Shown in pieces: positions 7,305 to 16,794 of a DNA stretch of 40,643 nucleotides. Source of the DNA: Treponema sp. UBA6852 (GTDB lineage: Bacteria > Spirochaetota > Spirochaetia > Treponematales > Treponemataceae). The position numbers and the translations under genes are program-made. The stretch spans positions 1-40,643 of the forward strand of contig DKDI01000010.1 in the NCBI GenBank assembly GCA_002449305.1, written 5' to 3'. Position 1 is the stretch's first letter. Each line of letters begins with the position of its first letter. The notes below the pieces were generated by a model. That model made no database searches. It had not been told where the DNA came from and saw only the letters and a program-made list of their open reading frames with translations.

Positions 7305-8585
7305 ATGAGCTACAAATTCGAAACGCTTCAACTTCATGTAGGACAGGAAAACGCTGACCCGGCCACAGATTCAAGGGCTGTTCCAATTTATCAGACAACG
7401 AGCTATGTATTTCATAATTCACAGCATGCGGCGGATCGCTTTGGACTAAAAGATGCTGGAAACATTTACGGACGCTTGACAAATTCAACACAAGATGTTC
7501 TTGAAAAAAGAATTGCGGCTCTTGAAGGCGGAGTTGCTTCTCTTGCAGTTTCTTCCGGCGCGACTTCTATAACTTATGCAATTCAGGCTTTGGCAAAACA
7601 AGGCGAACATATTGTTGCGCAAAAAACAATTTACGGTGGAAGTTATAATTTGCTTGCCCACACTTTGCCGCTTTACGGAATAACAACAACTTTTGTTGAT
7701 GCCCATAATCTTTCTGAGCTTGAAAATGCGATTCAGCCTAACACAAAAGCTGTTTATATTGAAACTTTGGGAAATCCGAATTCTGATATTCCAAACATCG
7801 GCGCTATTGCAAAAATTGCGCACAAGCACGGACTTCCGCTTGTTATTGACAATACTTTTGGAACTCCGTATTTGATTCGCCCGATTGAGCATGGAGCGGA
7901 CATTGTTGTGCATTCCGCAACAAAATTTATCGGTGGACACGGAACAACTCTTGGCGGAATTATAGTTGACTCTGGAAACTTTGACTGGGAAAAATCCGGT
8001 CGCTATCCATGGATTTCTGAGCCTAACCCAAGCTATCATGGAGTTTCGTTTTCTAAGGCTGCTGGAAAGGCTGCTTTTGCAACTTACATCCGCGCGATTT
8101 TGCTGCGTGATACAGGAGCTGCGATTTCTCCGTTTAACGCTTTCCTTCTTCTTCAAGGTGTAGAAACTTTGTCGCTTAGAATTGAACGCCATGTTGAAAA
8201 TACCAAAAAGGTTGTCGAGTACTTGAAAAATAATCCGCTTGTTGAAAAAGTGAATCATCCTTCGTTGCCAGAGCATCCTGACCATATGCTTTATGAAAAA
8301 TATTTTCCGAACGGCGGTGCCAGCATTTTTACTTTTAATATCAAGGGCGGAAAAGAAGAAGCATGGAAATTTATTGACAGCCTGAAAATTTTCAGTTTGC
8401 TTGCAAATGTTGCGGATGTAAAATCGCTTGTTATTCATCCGGCTTCAACAACTCACAGCCAGCTTTCTGATGCAGAGCTTGCAGACCAAGGAATTGCCCA
8501 GAATACAATCCGCCTTTCCATTGGAACTGAACATATCGATGATATAATTGCCGACTTGGAAAATGGATTCAATGCATTGAAATAA
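7305..8585 (+). CDS. metY: O-acetylhomoserine sulfhydrylase (MetY)
   Basis: A PLP-dependent enzyme of the Cys/Met metabolism family that makes homocysteine from O-acetylhomoserine and sulphide. The 426-residue length suits MetY (cystathionine gamma-synthases are nearer 380). Visible features: the N-terminal ETLQLHVGQ..DPAT.SRAVPIYQTTSY typical of O-acetylhomoserine sulfhydrylases, the YGRLTNST motif, Asp182 in the VIDNTFGTP segment that contacts the PLP ring nitrogen, and Lys207 in HSATKFIGGHG as the Schiff-base lysine. GGAGGA precedes ATG 7305, which decides this start over an upstream in-frame codon at 7260. A strong terminator follows. A LysR gene lies upstream and the PLP synthase genes downstream. 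Confidence 0.93.
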   Translation: MSYKFETLQLHVGQENADPATDSRAVPIYQTTSYVFHNSQHAADRFGLKDAGNIYGRLTNSTQDVLEKRIAALEGGVASLAVSSGATSITYAIQALAKQGEHIVAQKTIYGGSYNLLAHTLPLYGITTTFVDAHNLSELENAIQPNTKAVYIETLGNPNSDIPNIGAIAKIAHKHGLPLVIDNTFGTPYLIRPIEHGADIVVHSATKFIGGHGTTLGGIIVDSGNFDWEKSGRYPWISEPNPSYHGVSFSKAAGKAAFATYIRAILLRDTGAAISPFNAFLLLQGVETLSLRIERHVENTKKVVEYLKNNPLVEKVNHPSLPEHPDHMLYEKYFPNGGASIFTFNIKGGKEEAWKFIDSLKIFSLLANVADVKSLVIHPASTTHSQLSDAELADQGIAQNTIRLSIGTEHIDDIIADLENGFNALK

Positions 8586-8603
8586 TTTTCTTTAACTAAG
8601 GTT

Positions 8604-8642
8604 TCCCCGGTTTTCTTTTATAGATTTCCGGGGATTTTTTTT
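8604..8642 (+). terminator. Intrinsic terminator after metY
   Basis: TCCCCGG (8604-8610) pairs with CCGGGGA (8628-8634), a 7-bp GC-rich stem with a 17-nt loop, followed directly by eight Ts (8635-8642). It lies 18 nt after the metY stop and separates metY from pdxST. Confidence 0.9.
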
Positions 8643-8751
8643 GCGAAAAATGAAATTTAACTGATATTATCAAAATTTAAGAAAACTGAATATTTATATC
8701 ATACCAGATTTTTGTTAGTTTTTTTACAAATAAAATTATGCGAGGAAAAAT

Positions 8752-9630
8752 ATGGAATCAGGAAAACAGTACGAATTGAATAAAAATCTTGCCCAGATGC
8801 TTAAAGGTGGCGTGATTATGGACGTTACAACTCCAGAGCAGGCAAAGATTGCAGAAGAAGCTGGAGCTTGCGCGGTAATGGCTCTTGAGCGGATTCCGGC
8901 GGATATAAGAGCGGCTGGCGGCGTTTCCAGAATGAGTGATCCAAAAATGATAAAAGGAATTCAAGAAGCGGTTTCAATTCCTGTAATGGCAAAGTGCCGC
9001 ATTGGACATTTTGTGGAAGCACAGATTTTGGAAGCAATTGAAATTGACTATATTGATGAAAGTGAAGTTCTTTCTCCTGCCGATGATGTTTATCACATCA
9101 ACAAGAAAAATTTTAAAGTTCCGTTTGTATGCGGTGCAAAAGATTTGGGTGAAGCTTTAAGAAGAATTAGCGAAGGCGCGTCAATGATTAGAACAAAAGG
9201 CGAGCCTGGAACCGGAGATATAATTCAGGCTGTCCGCCACATGAGAAAAATGAATTCTGAAATTTCAAGAATCATTTCTATGCGTGAAGACGAGCTTTAT
9301 GAAGAAGCAAAAAATCTTCAAGTTTCTTATGAGCTTGTAAAGTTTGTGCATGAAAACAAAAGATTGCCTGTTGTTAATTTTGCGGCTGGCGGTGTTGCAA
9401 CTCCTGCCGATGCGGCTCTTATGATGCAGCTTGGTGCGGAAGGAGTTTTTGTTGGTTCTGGAATTTTCAAGTCAGGAAATCCAAAGAAAAGAGCGGCTTC
9501 AATTGTAAAGGCTGTTACAAATTTCAATGATGCAAAACTTATTGCCAAGCTTTCAGAAGATTTGGGCGAAGCTATGGTTGGAATCAATGAAAGTGAAATA
9601 GCTATTCTTATGGCAGAGCGCGGAAAATGA
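8752..9630 (+). CDS. pdxS: Pyridoxal 5'-phosphate synthase subunit PdxS
   Basis: PdxS condenses ribose 5-phosphate, glyceraldehyde 3-phosphate and ammonia into PLP in the DXP-independent pathway, forming a dodecamer with PdxT. The 292-residue (beta/alpha)8 protein carries the catalytic residues at the same numbers as the B. subtilis enzyme: Asp24 (IMDVTTPEQA), Lys81 (VMAKCRIGH) and Lys149 (MIRTKGEPGTG). The phosphate-binding GGVATPADA and GVFVGSGIF motifs are in place near the C-terminus. A GAGGAAAAAT ribosome site precedes ATG 8752. It overlaps pdxT by four bases. Confidence 0.97.
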   Translation: MESGKQYELNKNLAQMLKGGVIMDVTTPEQAKIAEEAGACAVMALERIPADIRAAGGVSRMSDPKMIKGIQEAVSIPVMAKCRIGHFVEAQILEAIEIDYIDESEVLSPADDVYHINKKNFKVPFVCGAKDLGEALRRISEGASMIRTKGEPGTGDIIQAVRHMRKMNSEISRIISMREDELYEEAKNLQVSYELVKFVHENKRLPVVNFAAGGVATPADAALMMQLGAEGVFVGSGIFKSGNPKKRAASIVKAVTNFNDAKLIAKLSEDLGEAMVGINESEIAILMAERGK

Positions 9631-10184
9631 GAGTGGCAGTTCTTGCGCTTCAAGGTGCGTTTTTAGAACACGAGAAAATGCTTGAGTCTTTGAGCGTGCC
9701 TTGCTTTGAGCTTAGAAAAAAATCGGACTTGGAAAAAGACTTTGATGCTATTGTTCTTCCGGGCGGAGAAAGCACAGTGCAGGGAAAACTTTTGCATGAG
9801 CTTGAAATGTTCGAACCATTAAAGCAACGCATTGAATCTGGAATGAAAGTTCTTGCAACCTGCGCAGGTCTTATTCTTCTTGCTGAAAAAATCGAAAATG
9901 ACTCAAGAATTCATTTTGGAACAATGCCGGTTTGCGTAAAAAGAAATGCTTACGGCCGCCAGCTTGGAAGTTTTTTTGCAGAGGAAACTTTCGGGAATCT
10001 TGGAAAAATTCCAATGACTTTTATCCGCGCGCCTTATATTGAAAGTACCCGGGAAGATGTTGAAATTCTTTCAAAAGTTGACGGAAAAATTGTTGCTGCA
10101 AAGTTTAAAAATCAAACTGCGCTTAGTTTTCATCCGGAACTTAACAGCGATACAAGGCTTTACGAATGGTGGATTAAAAGCTGA
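9627..10184 (+). CDS. pdxT: Pyridoxal 5'-phosphate synthase glutaminase subunit PdxT
   Basis: PdxT is the class I glutaminase that supplies ammonia to PdxS. In this 185-residue protein the triad is visible: Cys79 in LATCAGLILL, His169 and Glu171 in LSFHPEL. The N-terminal VAVLALQGAFLEH and the oxyanion-loop PGGEST (residues 45-50) are typical. The start overlaps the pdxS stop in ATGA, giving the usual pdxST operon. It is convergent with the cardiolipin synthase gene, whose stop lies only 9 nt away. Confidence 0.96.
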   Translation: MRVAVLALQGAFLEHEKMLESLSVPCFELRKKSDLEKDFDAIVLPGGESTVQGKLLHELEMFEPLKQRIESGMKVLATCAGLILLAEKIENDSRIHFGTMPVCVKRNAYGRQLGSFFAEETFGNLGKIPMTFIRAPYIESTREDVEILSKVDGKIVAAKFKNQTALSFHPELNSDTRLYEWWIKS

Positions 10185-10193
10185 ATGAAATTT

Positions 10194-11738
10194 CTAAACT
10201 AGCGGCGCGAAAATTCTAAAAATTCTTCCAAGCATTTTTACAATCAGCGGAAGTTTTTTATAGTCGTCCAATGTCATTTCTTTGCACGAAAGTTTTGTAA
10301 GCTCAATGTCTCGCTGGATTTTTTCTATAACGGATTTCTTGTAAATAAGAAGTCCGTCTTCAAAGTGATGGAAAAGGCTTCTGTAGTCAAGGTTTATTGA
10401 GCCTACAGTTGCTATTTTTCCATCGCTTGTAAAAAGTTTTGAATGTATAAATCCCGGCAAGTAAAGATAGACGTGGACTCCGTTTTCAACAAGTGTCTTT
10501 AAAAAAGTTTTTCCAATGCAAAATGTCAAAAAATGGTCAGGCTTGGAAGGAACGATAAGAGAAACGTTTATTCCTCTGCTTGCCGCAAAAATCAGCGCGC
10601 TTTTTAGCTGATTGTCGATTATGATATACGGAGTTGTTATGCAGACATTTTGTGTTGCCTTTGACGAAATGTAGAGGCAGATGTTTTCTGCGATGTCTTT
10701 TTCATTGTAAGCGTTATCGGCATAAGGAATCAAAAGTCCTTCGCTGAAATGTTTTTCCTGCGCTAATGGAAAAAACTTTTCGTAACTTTTGTTCTCTTTC
10801 TTTTCTGGAAATTTTGCGAGGTTCCACATTTGCAGAAAAAGCGCGGTGTAAGTTTTTGTTGCGTTTCCACGGATTTTTGCAGCGGAATCTTTCCAGTATG
10901 AAAACTTGTTTTGTCCAAAGTTAAAATATTCATTTGCAAGATTCAGTCCGCCTGTGTAAGAAATTTTTCCGTCGATTACTGCAATTTTTCTGTGGTCGCG
11001 GTTGTTCTGCTGCAAGTTGAAAACAGGAGTCAGCGGCATATAAATTTTTGATTTTATTCCAAGGCTTGCAAGGTATTTATGATAAATTTTAGTGGATGCA
11101 AGCACAGATCCGATTCCGTCGTAAAGAACTCTGACTTCCACTCCTTCGCTGACTTTTTGTTTTAGAACTTCAAGAATTTTCTGCCATGAGTCATCGGGCG
11201 TTATTATGAAAAATTCTAAAAAAATAAATTCCTTTGCGCTTTTAAGTTCCTGCATAAAATCCGGAAAGAAATCTTCCCCGCACGAAAAATATTCAACATC
11301 AGAGTCTGTGTATGCGGGAAAATTTCCGCTCTTGTAAAGATAAAATGCAAGGTCGGAAATTTCTGGAAATGATGTTTTTGTTTCCGCAGATTTTGGAACG
11401 AATTTCCAGGTTTGAAGCTCGCTTTGTTCAATTTTGTTTTTGAGCCTGAAGTTCCGCGTTGCCATTTTTGTATAGACATAAAGTGAAATTCCGAACAGTG
11501 GAAAAATCATCGTTGGAAGAAGCCACGCGATTTTGAATTCGTTTTTTCCTTCGCAGTTTGAGAGGTAAGCCATAAAAATAAAGCTTAAAAGCAAGTTGAC
11601 TCCTGCAAAGTAAAAGAAGTATGGAGAAAACTTTATTATGAAAAACAGATACATGCAAATCTGCATTGCAAGCAACAAAAAGCAGAAAACCACACGGCTG
11701 TAAATAAAACGCTTAAAAAGCTTTAGTTTTTTCTTCAT
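10194..11738 (-). CDS. cls: Cardiolipin synthase, phospholipase D family
   Basis: Joins two phosphatidylglycerol molecules (or related phospholipids) to cardiolipin at the inner membrane. The 514-residue protein has hydrophobic segments at about 14-35, 40-58 and 70-90, and two HxK(x)4D phospholipase D motifs: His249-Lys251-Asp256 (DHRKIAVIDGKISYTGG) and His432-Lys434-Asp439 (IHSKLFTSDGKIATVGS). Domain order and length match bacterial Cls of the ClsA type. The ATG at 11738 has only a weak upstream ribosome site. It is divergent from purL across a 115-nt gap that should hold both promoters. Confidence 0.93.
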   Translation of the reverse strand: MKKKLKLFKRFIYSRVVFCFLLLAMQICMYLFFIIKFSPYFFYFAGVNLLLSFIFMAYLSNCEGKNEFKIAWLLPTMIFPLFGISLYVYTKMATRNFRLKNKIEQSELQTWKFVPKSAETKTSFPEISDLAFYLYKSGNFPAYTDSDVEYFSCGEDFFPDFMQELKSAKEFIFLEFFIITPDDSWQKILEVLKQKVSEGVEVRVLYDGIGSVLASTKIYHKYLASLGIKSKIYMPLTPVFNLQQNNRDHRKIAVIDGKISYTGGLNLANEYFNFGQNKFSYWKDSAAKIRGNATKTYTALFLQMWNLAKFPEKKENKSYEKFFPLAQEKHFSEGLLIPYADNAYNEKDIAENICLYISSKATQNVCITTPYIIIDNQLKSALIFAASRGINVSLIVPSKPDHFLTFCIGKTFLKTLVENGVHVYLYLPGFIHSKLFTSDGKIATVGSINLDYRSLFHHFEDGLLIYKKSVIEKIQRDIELTKLSCKEMTLDDYKKLPLIVKMLGRIFRIFAPLV

Positions 11739-11853
11739 ATAATAAATTTATTCAAACCGCATTTTATTTTCAACAGAATTTAATGGAAATTGTTTATTGC
11801 ATTGCGCTTCAAAATTCAGTTACGTTGAACAAATGGCGGTTTTGCTATAAAAT

Positions 11854-14800
11854 ATGCGAATGTTTCGTATCTATGTTGAAAGAAAGGCCGGTTTTCAGAA
11901 TGAAGCGGCGCGGATTTTTTCCGAGATTACAGGTTTTTTAGGAATTGGTGGAGTTACCGGCGTCCGTTATTTCAACCGGTATGACATAGAAAATGTCGCA
12001 GACGAAGTTGCAAAGGCTTCTGCTGTAAGAATTTTTTCCGAGCCTCAAAGCGATTTTGTTATTTACGATTCACTTGAAGTTCCTGCTGATGTTACTCAGA
12101 TTATATGGGAATATCTTCCGGGGCAGTATGACCAGCGTGCGGACAGCGCAGAACAGTGTCTTACACTTTTGCGTGAAGGAATGAAGTCTGCCACAAAAGT
12201 CGGAACAGAGCCGCCTGCTGTAAGATGCGCAAAAATTGTTTTTCTTGAAGGAAGCGTTTGCGCAGATGACGTTTTAAAAATCCAAAAATATCTTATAAAT
12301 CCGGTTGACAGCCGGCTTACAGACAGTTCAAAGCCTGCAACTCTTAAAATGTCTTCTATTATACCAGCTGATATTGCAGTTGTGTCTGGATTTATTTCAA
12401 AATCAGAAAGCGAACTTGATTCATATAGAAAAGAACTTGGTCTTGCCATGGATTTGGCTGATGTTAAATTTATGCAAGATTACTTTAAGTCAATAAACCG
12501 TGATCCGACCTTTACAGAAATCCGCGTTTTGGACACTTACTGGTCAGACCATTGCCGCCATACAACGTTCCTTACAGTTTTGGACGATGTAAAAATTGAA
12601 GACGGACCTTATGCTTCCGCATTAAAAAAATCGCTTGAAAATTATAAAGCTGTGCGAGCCGATTTGTATGCCGACCGCAAAGACAAGCCTGTTACTTTGA
12701 TGGACATGGCCTGCATTGGAGCAAAGTATCTTCGCAAGCACGGAAAACTTGACGACCTTGAAGTTAGCGCGGAAATAAATGCCTGCTCTGTTTTTATAGA
12801 TGTTCATTACACAAGCGGCGAGCCTGACGAACGCTGGCTTTTGCAGTTTAAAAATGAAACTCACAATCATCCTACAGAAATTGAACCTTTTGGTGGAGCG
12901 GCAACTTGTATTGGAGGGGCAATCCGTGATCCTCTTTCTGGACGTTCCTGGGTTTATCAGGCAATGCGTGTTACTGGAGCTGCTGACCCTACAGTTCCTT
13001 TAAGCCAGACGCTTCCTGGAAAACTTCCGCAGATGAAACTTACACGCGAAGCTGCCCAGGGGTTTTCTTCCTATGGAAATCAGATCGGCTTGACTACAGG
13101 ACAAGTTTCTGAAGTTTATCATCCGGGCTACGTTGCTAAGCGCATGGAGCTTGGAGCGGTTATTGCTGCTGCTCCTTGTGATCAGGTTATGCGCGAAGAA
13201 CCTGAAACAGGAGATGTTGTAATTCTTCTTGGCGGTGGAACTGGACGCGATGGAATTGGAGGCGCAACTGGTTCTTCAAAAGTTCACGATGTGAAGTCTG
13301 TTGCAACTGCTGCAGCCGAAGTTCAAAAAGGAAACGCTGTAGAAGAGCGTAAAATTCAACGCCTTTTTAGAAACAAAGATGTGTGCCGTATGATTCGCCG
13401 TTCAAACGATTTTGGCGCGGGCGGAGTTTCTGTTGCGGTTGGCGAGCTTGCTCCTGGGCTTGATATAAACCTTGATGCTGTTCCAAAAAAATATGAAGGT
13501 CTTGACGGAACAGAACTTGCAATTTCAGAAAGCCAGGAAAGAATGGCTGTTGTTGTACGCAAGGAAGACGCTCAGAAATTCATATTGGAATGCAATAAAG
13601 AGAATTTAAATGCGGTTGTAGTCGCAGTTGTTACAGATACAAACAAACTTGTAATGAAGTGGCGCGGAAAAACAATCGTAGACATTGACCGTTCTTTCCT
13701 TGATACAGCTGGAGCAGAACATCATGCGGTGGCTTCAATAGAAAGTCCTGCAGAACAGAAAAATTCCCCTTTGGTTCATCCTCTTGAATCAGTTGAAAAA
13801 ATTCTTCTTGAAGATTCAGAAAATCCGGACATAAAAGAAGCGTGGCTTTGCAATATGAACGACTTGGCTTGTTGCAGTCAGCGCGGACTTGGCGAGCGGT
13901 TTGACGGTTCTATTGGAGCAAGTTCAGTTCTTATGCCTTACGGTGGAAAATATCAGGGAACGCCAGAAGCAGGAATGGCTGCAAAAATTCCAGTTGTTTC
14001 CCCGCGCGAAACTTCTACAGTCAGCCTTATGAGCTACGGTTTTGATCCTCGTGTTTCCCAGTGGTCGGCATGGCACGGCGCGCAGGTTGCAGTTCTTTCT
14101 AGCTTGGCAAAAATTGCCTGTATGGGCGGAAAAACCGACACTTGCCGTCTTACATTCCAGGAATTTTTCGGACGTGCTGTAACAGAAAAAACTTGGGGTT
14201 ATCCTGCAGCCGCATTGCTTGGTTCTATTGATGCCCAGCTTGCAATGGGAACTGGCTCAATCGGCGGAAAAGACTCAATGTCTGGAACTTTTGAAAATCT
14301 TAATGTTCCGCACACATTGGTTTCTTTTGCCGTGAATGTTGATGATGTAAAAAATGTTGTGAGTGGTTCTTTCAAAAAAGCGGGAAGCAAAGTTTTCCTT
14401 GTGAGCGTTCCATATTCTGCGGAGCTTGTCCCAGATTTTGAAGTGTTCAAGAAAAACACTGCTGCGCTTTACAAGCTTAACAGCCAGAAAAAAATAAATA
14501 CGATGTATCCGGTTTGCGCCGGCGGAATTGCAGAAGCATTGAGCAAAATGTCGCTTGGAAATAAAATCGGAGTTTCCTTGGACACAATTCCTTTAAGCTG
14601 CACAGCTGCCTCTGGAATAAAAGAAGCTGACGTTAGCGATTTGTTTACTCCGCTTTATGGTTCGATTTTAGTTGAGTCGGATTTTGACCTTGATTCAGAA
14701 AAAGATTTTGCTGAAGGAACTGTTTCTAAAATTGGAGAAACTATTTGCGAGCCTAGCATTGAACTTGAAGATGTAAAAATTTCTCTTGATGAAATTGAAT

Positions 14801-15795
14801 CTGCATGGGAATCAAAGCTTGAAAAAGTTTTCCCTCCAGTTTCTGGCGCAGAGCTTCAGCCTTCATTGCCTTCTTTTGCATTGAAAGAACACGAGTCGCT
14901 TGAGGAAGCTAGGAAAAAATCTTCTTCCTTTGAATATTCTGCTGGAAAGACAAAGCCAAAAGTTGTAATTCCTGTTTTCCCTGGAACAAACTGCGAATAC
15001 GACATGGCACGCGCATTTAACTTGAATGGCGGAGAAACAAAAATTGTTGTGTTCCGCAACAGAACTCCAAAAGATTTGGCTGAATCCTTAGATTTGTTTA
15101 AGGCGGAAATTGACAAGGCTCAAATTCTTGCTTTTGCAGGTGGATTCAGCGCAGGAGACGAGCCGGACGGTTCAGGAAAATATATAGCTAATGTAATCCG
15201 CGAGCATAGAATTGCAGACAGCATAATGGAGCTGCTTAAAAAGCGCGATGGCCTTGTGCTTGGAATTTGCAACGGTTTTCAGGCACTTATAAAAACAGGT
15301 CTTGTTCCTTATGGCGAAATAAAAGAGCCTTCCGCAGATATGCCGACACTTACTTACAATAAAATCGGACGGCACATAAGCAGAGTTGTGCGCACAAGGA
15401 TGGTCAGCGCAAAAAGTCCATGGGCGCAAGATTTTAGTGTTTTGAATTCAAAGATTCACCTTATTCCAATAAGCCATGGAGAAGGACGCATTGTAATCAG
15501 CGAAGAACTTGCAAAAAAACTTTTTGAAAATGGGCAAGTCTTTACTCAATATGTTGACGAAAATGGAATTCCTTCAAGAACTGAGCCAGACAACCCTAAT
15601 GGAAGCCTTTTTGCAATTGAAGGTCTTACAAGTCCAGATGGCCGTGTTCTTGGAAAAATGGGACACAATGAGCGAACAATGGGAACTGACAACGGCGGCT
15701 CAAGCATTGACCTTATAAAAAATATTGCGGGAATGGATTCAAATGAAAGTTCTTGCCAGAATATTTTTGCAGCAGGAATAAGATATTTTAACTAA
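11854..15795 (+). CDS. purL: Phosphoribosylformylglycinamidine synthase, large single-chain PurL
   Basis: Catalyses the fourth step of purine synthesis, FGAR to FGAM, with ATP and glutamine. At 1313 residues this is the single-chain proteobacterial/eukaryotic type rather than the split PurSQL form. The N-terminal PurS-like region is about 1-160. The linker and tandem ATP-binding synthetase domains follow, with DHCRHTTFLT, FKNETHNHPTEIEPFGGAATCIGGAIRD and the second copy GGKDSMSGTF. From about residue 1055 comes the glutaminase domain (VVIPVFPGTNCEYD), with nucleophile Cys1139 in LGICNGFQALI. The start could be the ATG at 11854 or at 11860; neither has a good ribosome site. No purine riboswitch is visible in the upstream gap. 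Confidence 0.96.
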   Translation: MRMFRIYVERKAGFQNEAARIFSEITGFLGIGGVTGVRYFNRYDIENVADEVAKASAVRIFSEPQSDFVIYDSLEVPADVTQIIWEYLPGQYDQRADSAEQCLTLLREGMKSATKVGTEPPAVRCAKIVFLEGSVCADDVLKIQKYLINPVDSRLTDSSKPATLKMSSIIPADIAVVSGFISKSESELDSYRKELGLAMDLADVKFMQDYFKSINRDPTFTEIRVLDTYWSDHCRHTTFLTVLDDVKIEDGPYASALKKSLENYKAVRADLYADRKDKPVTLMDMACIGAKYLRKHGKLDDLEVSAEINACSVFIDVHYTSGEPDERWLLQFKNETHNHPTEIEPFGGAATCIGGAIRDPLSGRSWVYQAMRVTGAADPTVPLSQTLPGKLPQMKLTREAAQGFSSYGNQIGLTTGQVSEVYHPGYVAKRMELGAVIAAAPCDQVMREEPETGDVVILLGGGTGRDGIGGATGSSKVHDVKSVATAAAEVQKGNAVEERKIQRLFRNKDVCRMIRRSNDFGAGGVSVAVGELAPGLDINLDAVPKKYEGLDGTELAISESQERMAVVVRKEDAQKFILECNKENLNAVVVAVVTDTNKLVMKWRGKTIVDIDRSFLDTAGAEHHAVASIESPAEQKNSPLVHPLESVEKILLEDSENPDIKEAWLCNMNDLACCSQRGLGERFDGSIGASSVLMPYGGKYQGTPEAGMAAKIPVVSPRETSTVSLMSYGFDPRVSQWSAWHGAQVAVLSSLAKIACMGGKTDTCRLTFQEFFGRAVTEKTWGYPAAALLGSIDAQLAMGTGSIGGKDSMSGTFENLNVPHTLVSFAVNVDDVKNVVSGSFKKAGSKVFLVSVPYSAELVPDFEVFKKNTAALYKLNSQKKINTMYPVCAGGIAEALSKMSLGNKIGVSLDTIPLSCTAASGIKEADVSDLFTPLYGSILVESDFDLDSEKDFAEGTVSKIGETICEPSIELEDVKISLDEIESAWESKLEKVFPPVSGAELQPSLPSFALKEHESLEEARKKSSSFEYSAGKTKPKVVIPVFPGTNCEYDMARAFNLNGGETKIVVFRNRTPKDLAESLDLFKAEIDKAQILAFAGGFSAGDEPDGSGKYIANVIREHRIADSIMELLKKRDGLVLGICNGFQALIKTGLVPYGEIKEPSADMPTLTYNKIGRHISRVVRTRMVSAKSPWAQDFSVLNSKIHLIPISHGEGRIVISEELAKKLFENGQVFTQYVDENGIPSRTEPDNPNGSLFAIEGLTSPDGRVLGKMGHNERTMGTDNGGSSIDLIKNIAGMDSNESSCQNIFAAGIRYFN

Positions 15796-15810
15796 TTTGT
15801 GGAGAGAAAA

Positions 15811-16794
15811 ATGAAAAGAAATGGAATTTTTATTGCAGCTTTTGCAACAGTATTTCTTCTTGCTTCATGCGGCGCGCCAAAGTGGTATTCAGATTTTGAT
15901 TCTGCAAAGGAAGCTGCAAAAAAGCAAAAGAAGGATATTTACCTTTTGTTCAGCGGAGATGACTGGGCGGAAACAAGCAAGCCTTTTAAGGAAAATATTG
16001 TTTTAACAAAAGATTTTTCAAAGGAATTTGGAAAAGAATATGTTTTTGCAAATTTGGATTTTTCTCAGACTGAATATGCAAAGACAAATGTTCCAGAAAA
16101 TGCTTCAGAAGAAGAACTAAAATCCGCCGCGAAAATCAAAAAGTCCTACGAAAAAAAGGAATTGCTTGCGCGCTATTATAATGTCCGCAAATGGCCATGC
16201 GCATATCTTGTTTCAAAAGACGGATATGTTTTGGCTTATGTTGATTTTGATGAAAAAAACGAAAGCACTTTTGAAGAGTACTCTGCAAAAATGAAAGATG
16301 CCGGACAGGAAGCTTTAAAGACAAAAGAGTTGATAGAAAAAGTTGAAAAATCTTCCGGCATAGAAAAAGCTCAGGCTATAAATGAGTTGGTTGAAAATAC
16401 AAGGCAAGAACATTGTTTCCTTTTAAAAGATTTGATTCAGGAATTTATTGTGCTTGACTCGCAGGACTCAACAGGACTTTTGGGAGATTATGAAGTTCGC
16501 AACGCTTACAATAAATCGCTTGAAGCATTTGCGCAAGGAAAAGATCCCGCCGAGCCTTTCGAGCAGATTGCGGAAAAAAGTTCCCTTTCAGATTTGCAGC
16601 GTCAAGAAGCAATGTACATGGCGGCTTATGTTCTTGTAAATTTGCCGGATATTGATTTTGAGCGTGTTCAGCAGTGCTTGGAAAAAGCCTACAGCATAAA
16701 AACAGAAGGCGGATATTCAGAGGAAATCTTAAAGGCTTTGGAAACCGTGCGCAAATTTTCAGCAATAAAAGAAAATCAGGAGAGCAAAAAGTAG
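15811..16794 (+). CDS. Lipoprotein with thioredoxin-like domain
   Basis: A 327-residue predicted lipoprotein. A short signal peptide ends in the lipobox LASC (Cys20 is the lipid attachment site). Residues about 24-150 look like a thioredoxin-fold domain: WYSDFDSAKEAAKKQKKDIYLLFSGDDWAETSKPFKENI, and later the KWPCAYLVSKDG strand with a cis-Pro-like position. The place where a thioredoxin would have W-C-x-x-C reads DDWAET, so it cannot act as a disulphide redox enzyme. The C-terminal half is helical and TPR-like, with no clear match. GGAGAG precedes ATG 15811. It lies 15 nt after purL and its stop overlaps the next gene's GTG. Function unknown. Confidence 0.7.
   Translation: MKRNGIFIAAFATVFLLASCGAPKWYSDFDSAKEAAKKQKKDIYLLFSGDDWAETSKPFKENIVLTKDFSKEFGKEYVFANLDFSQTEYAKTNVPENASEEELKSAAKIKKSYEKKELLARYYNVRKWPCAYLVSKDGYVLAYVDFDEKNESTFEEYSAKMKDAGQEALKTKELIEKVEKSSGIEKAQAINELVENTRQEHCFLLKDLIQEFIVLDSQDSTGLLGDYEVRNAYNKSLEAFAQGKDPAEPFEQIAEKSSLSDLQRQEAMYMAAYVLVNLPDIDFERVQQCLEKAYSIKTEGGYSEEILKALETVRKFSAIKENQESKK

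Noticed and set aside
7485..8438. Long minus-strand open frame (317 codons) opposite metY
   Set aside because: It lies wholly antisense to a fully conserved metY, its translation is rich in Arg, Asn, Cys and Ser without recognisable motifs, and it has no ribosome site. It is a codon-bias shadow.
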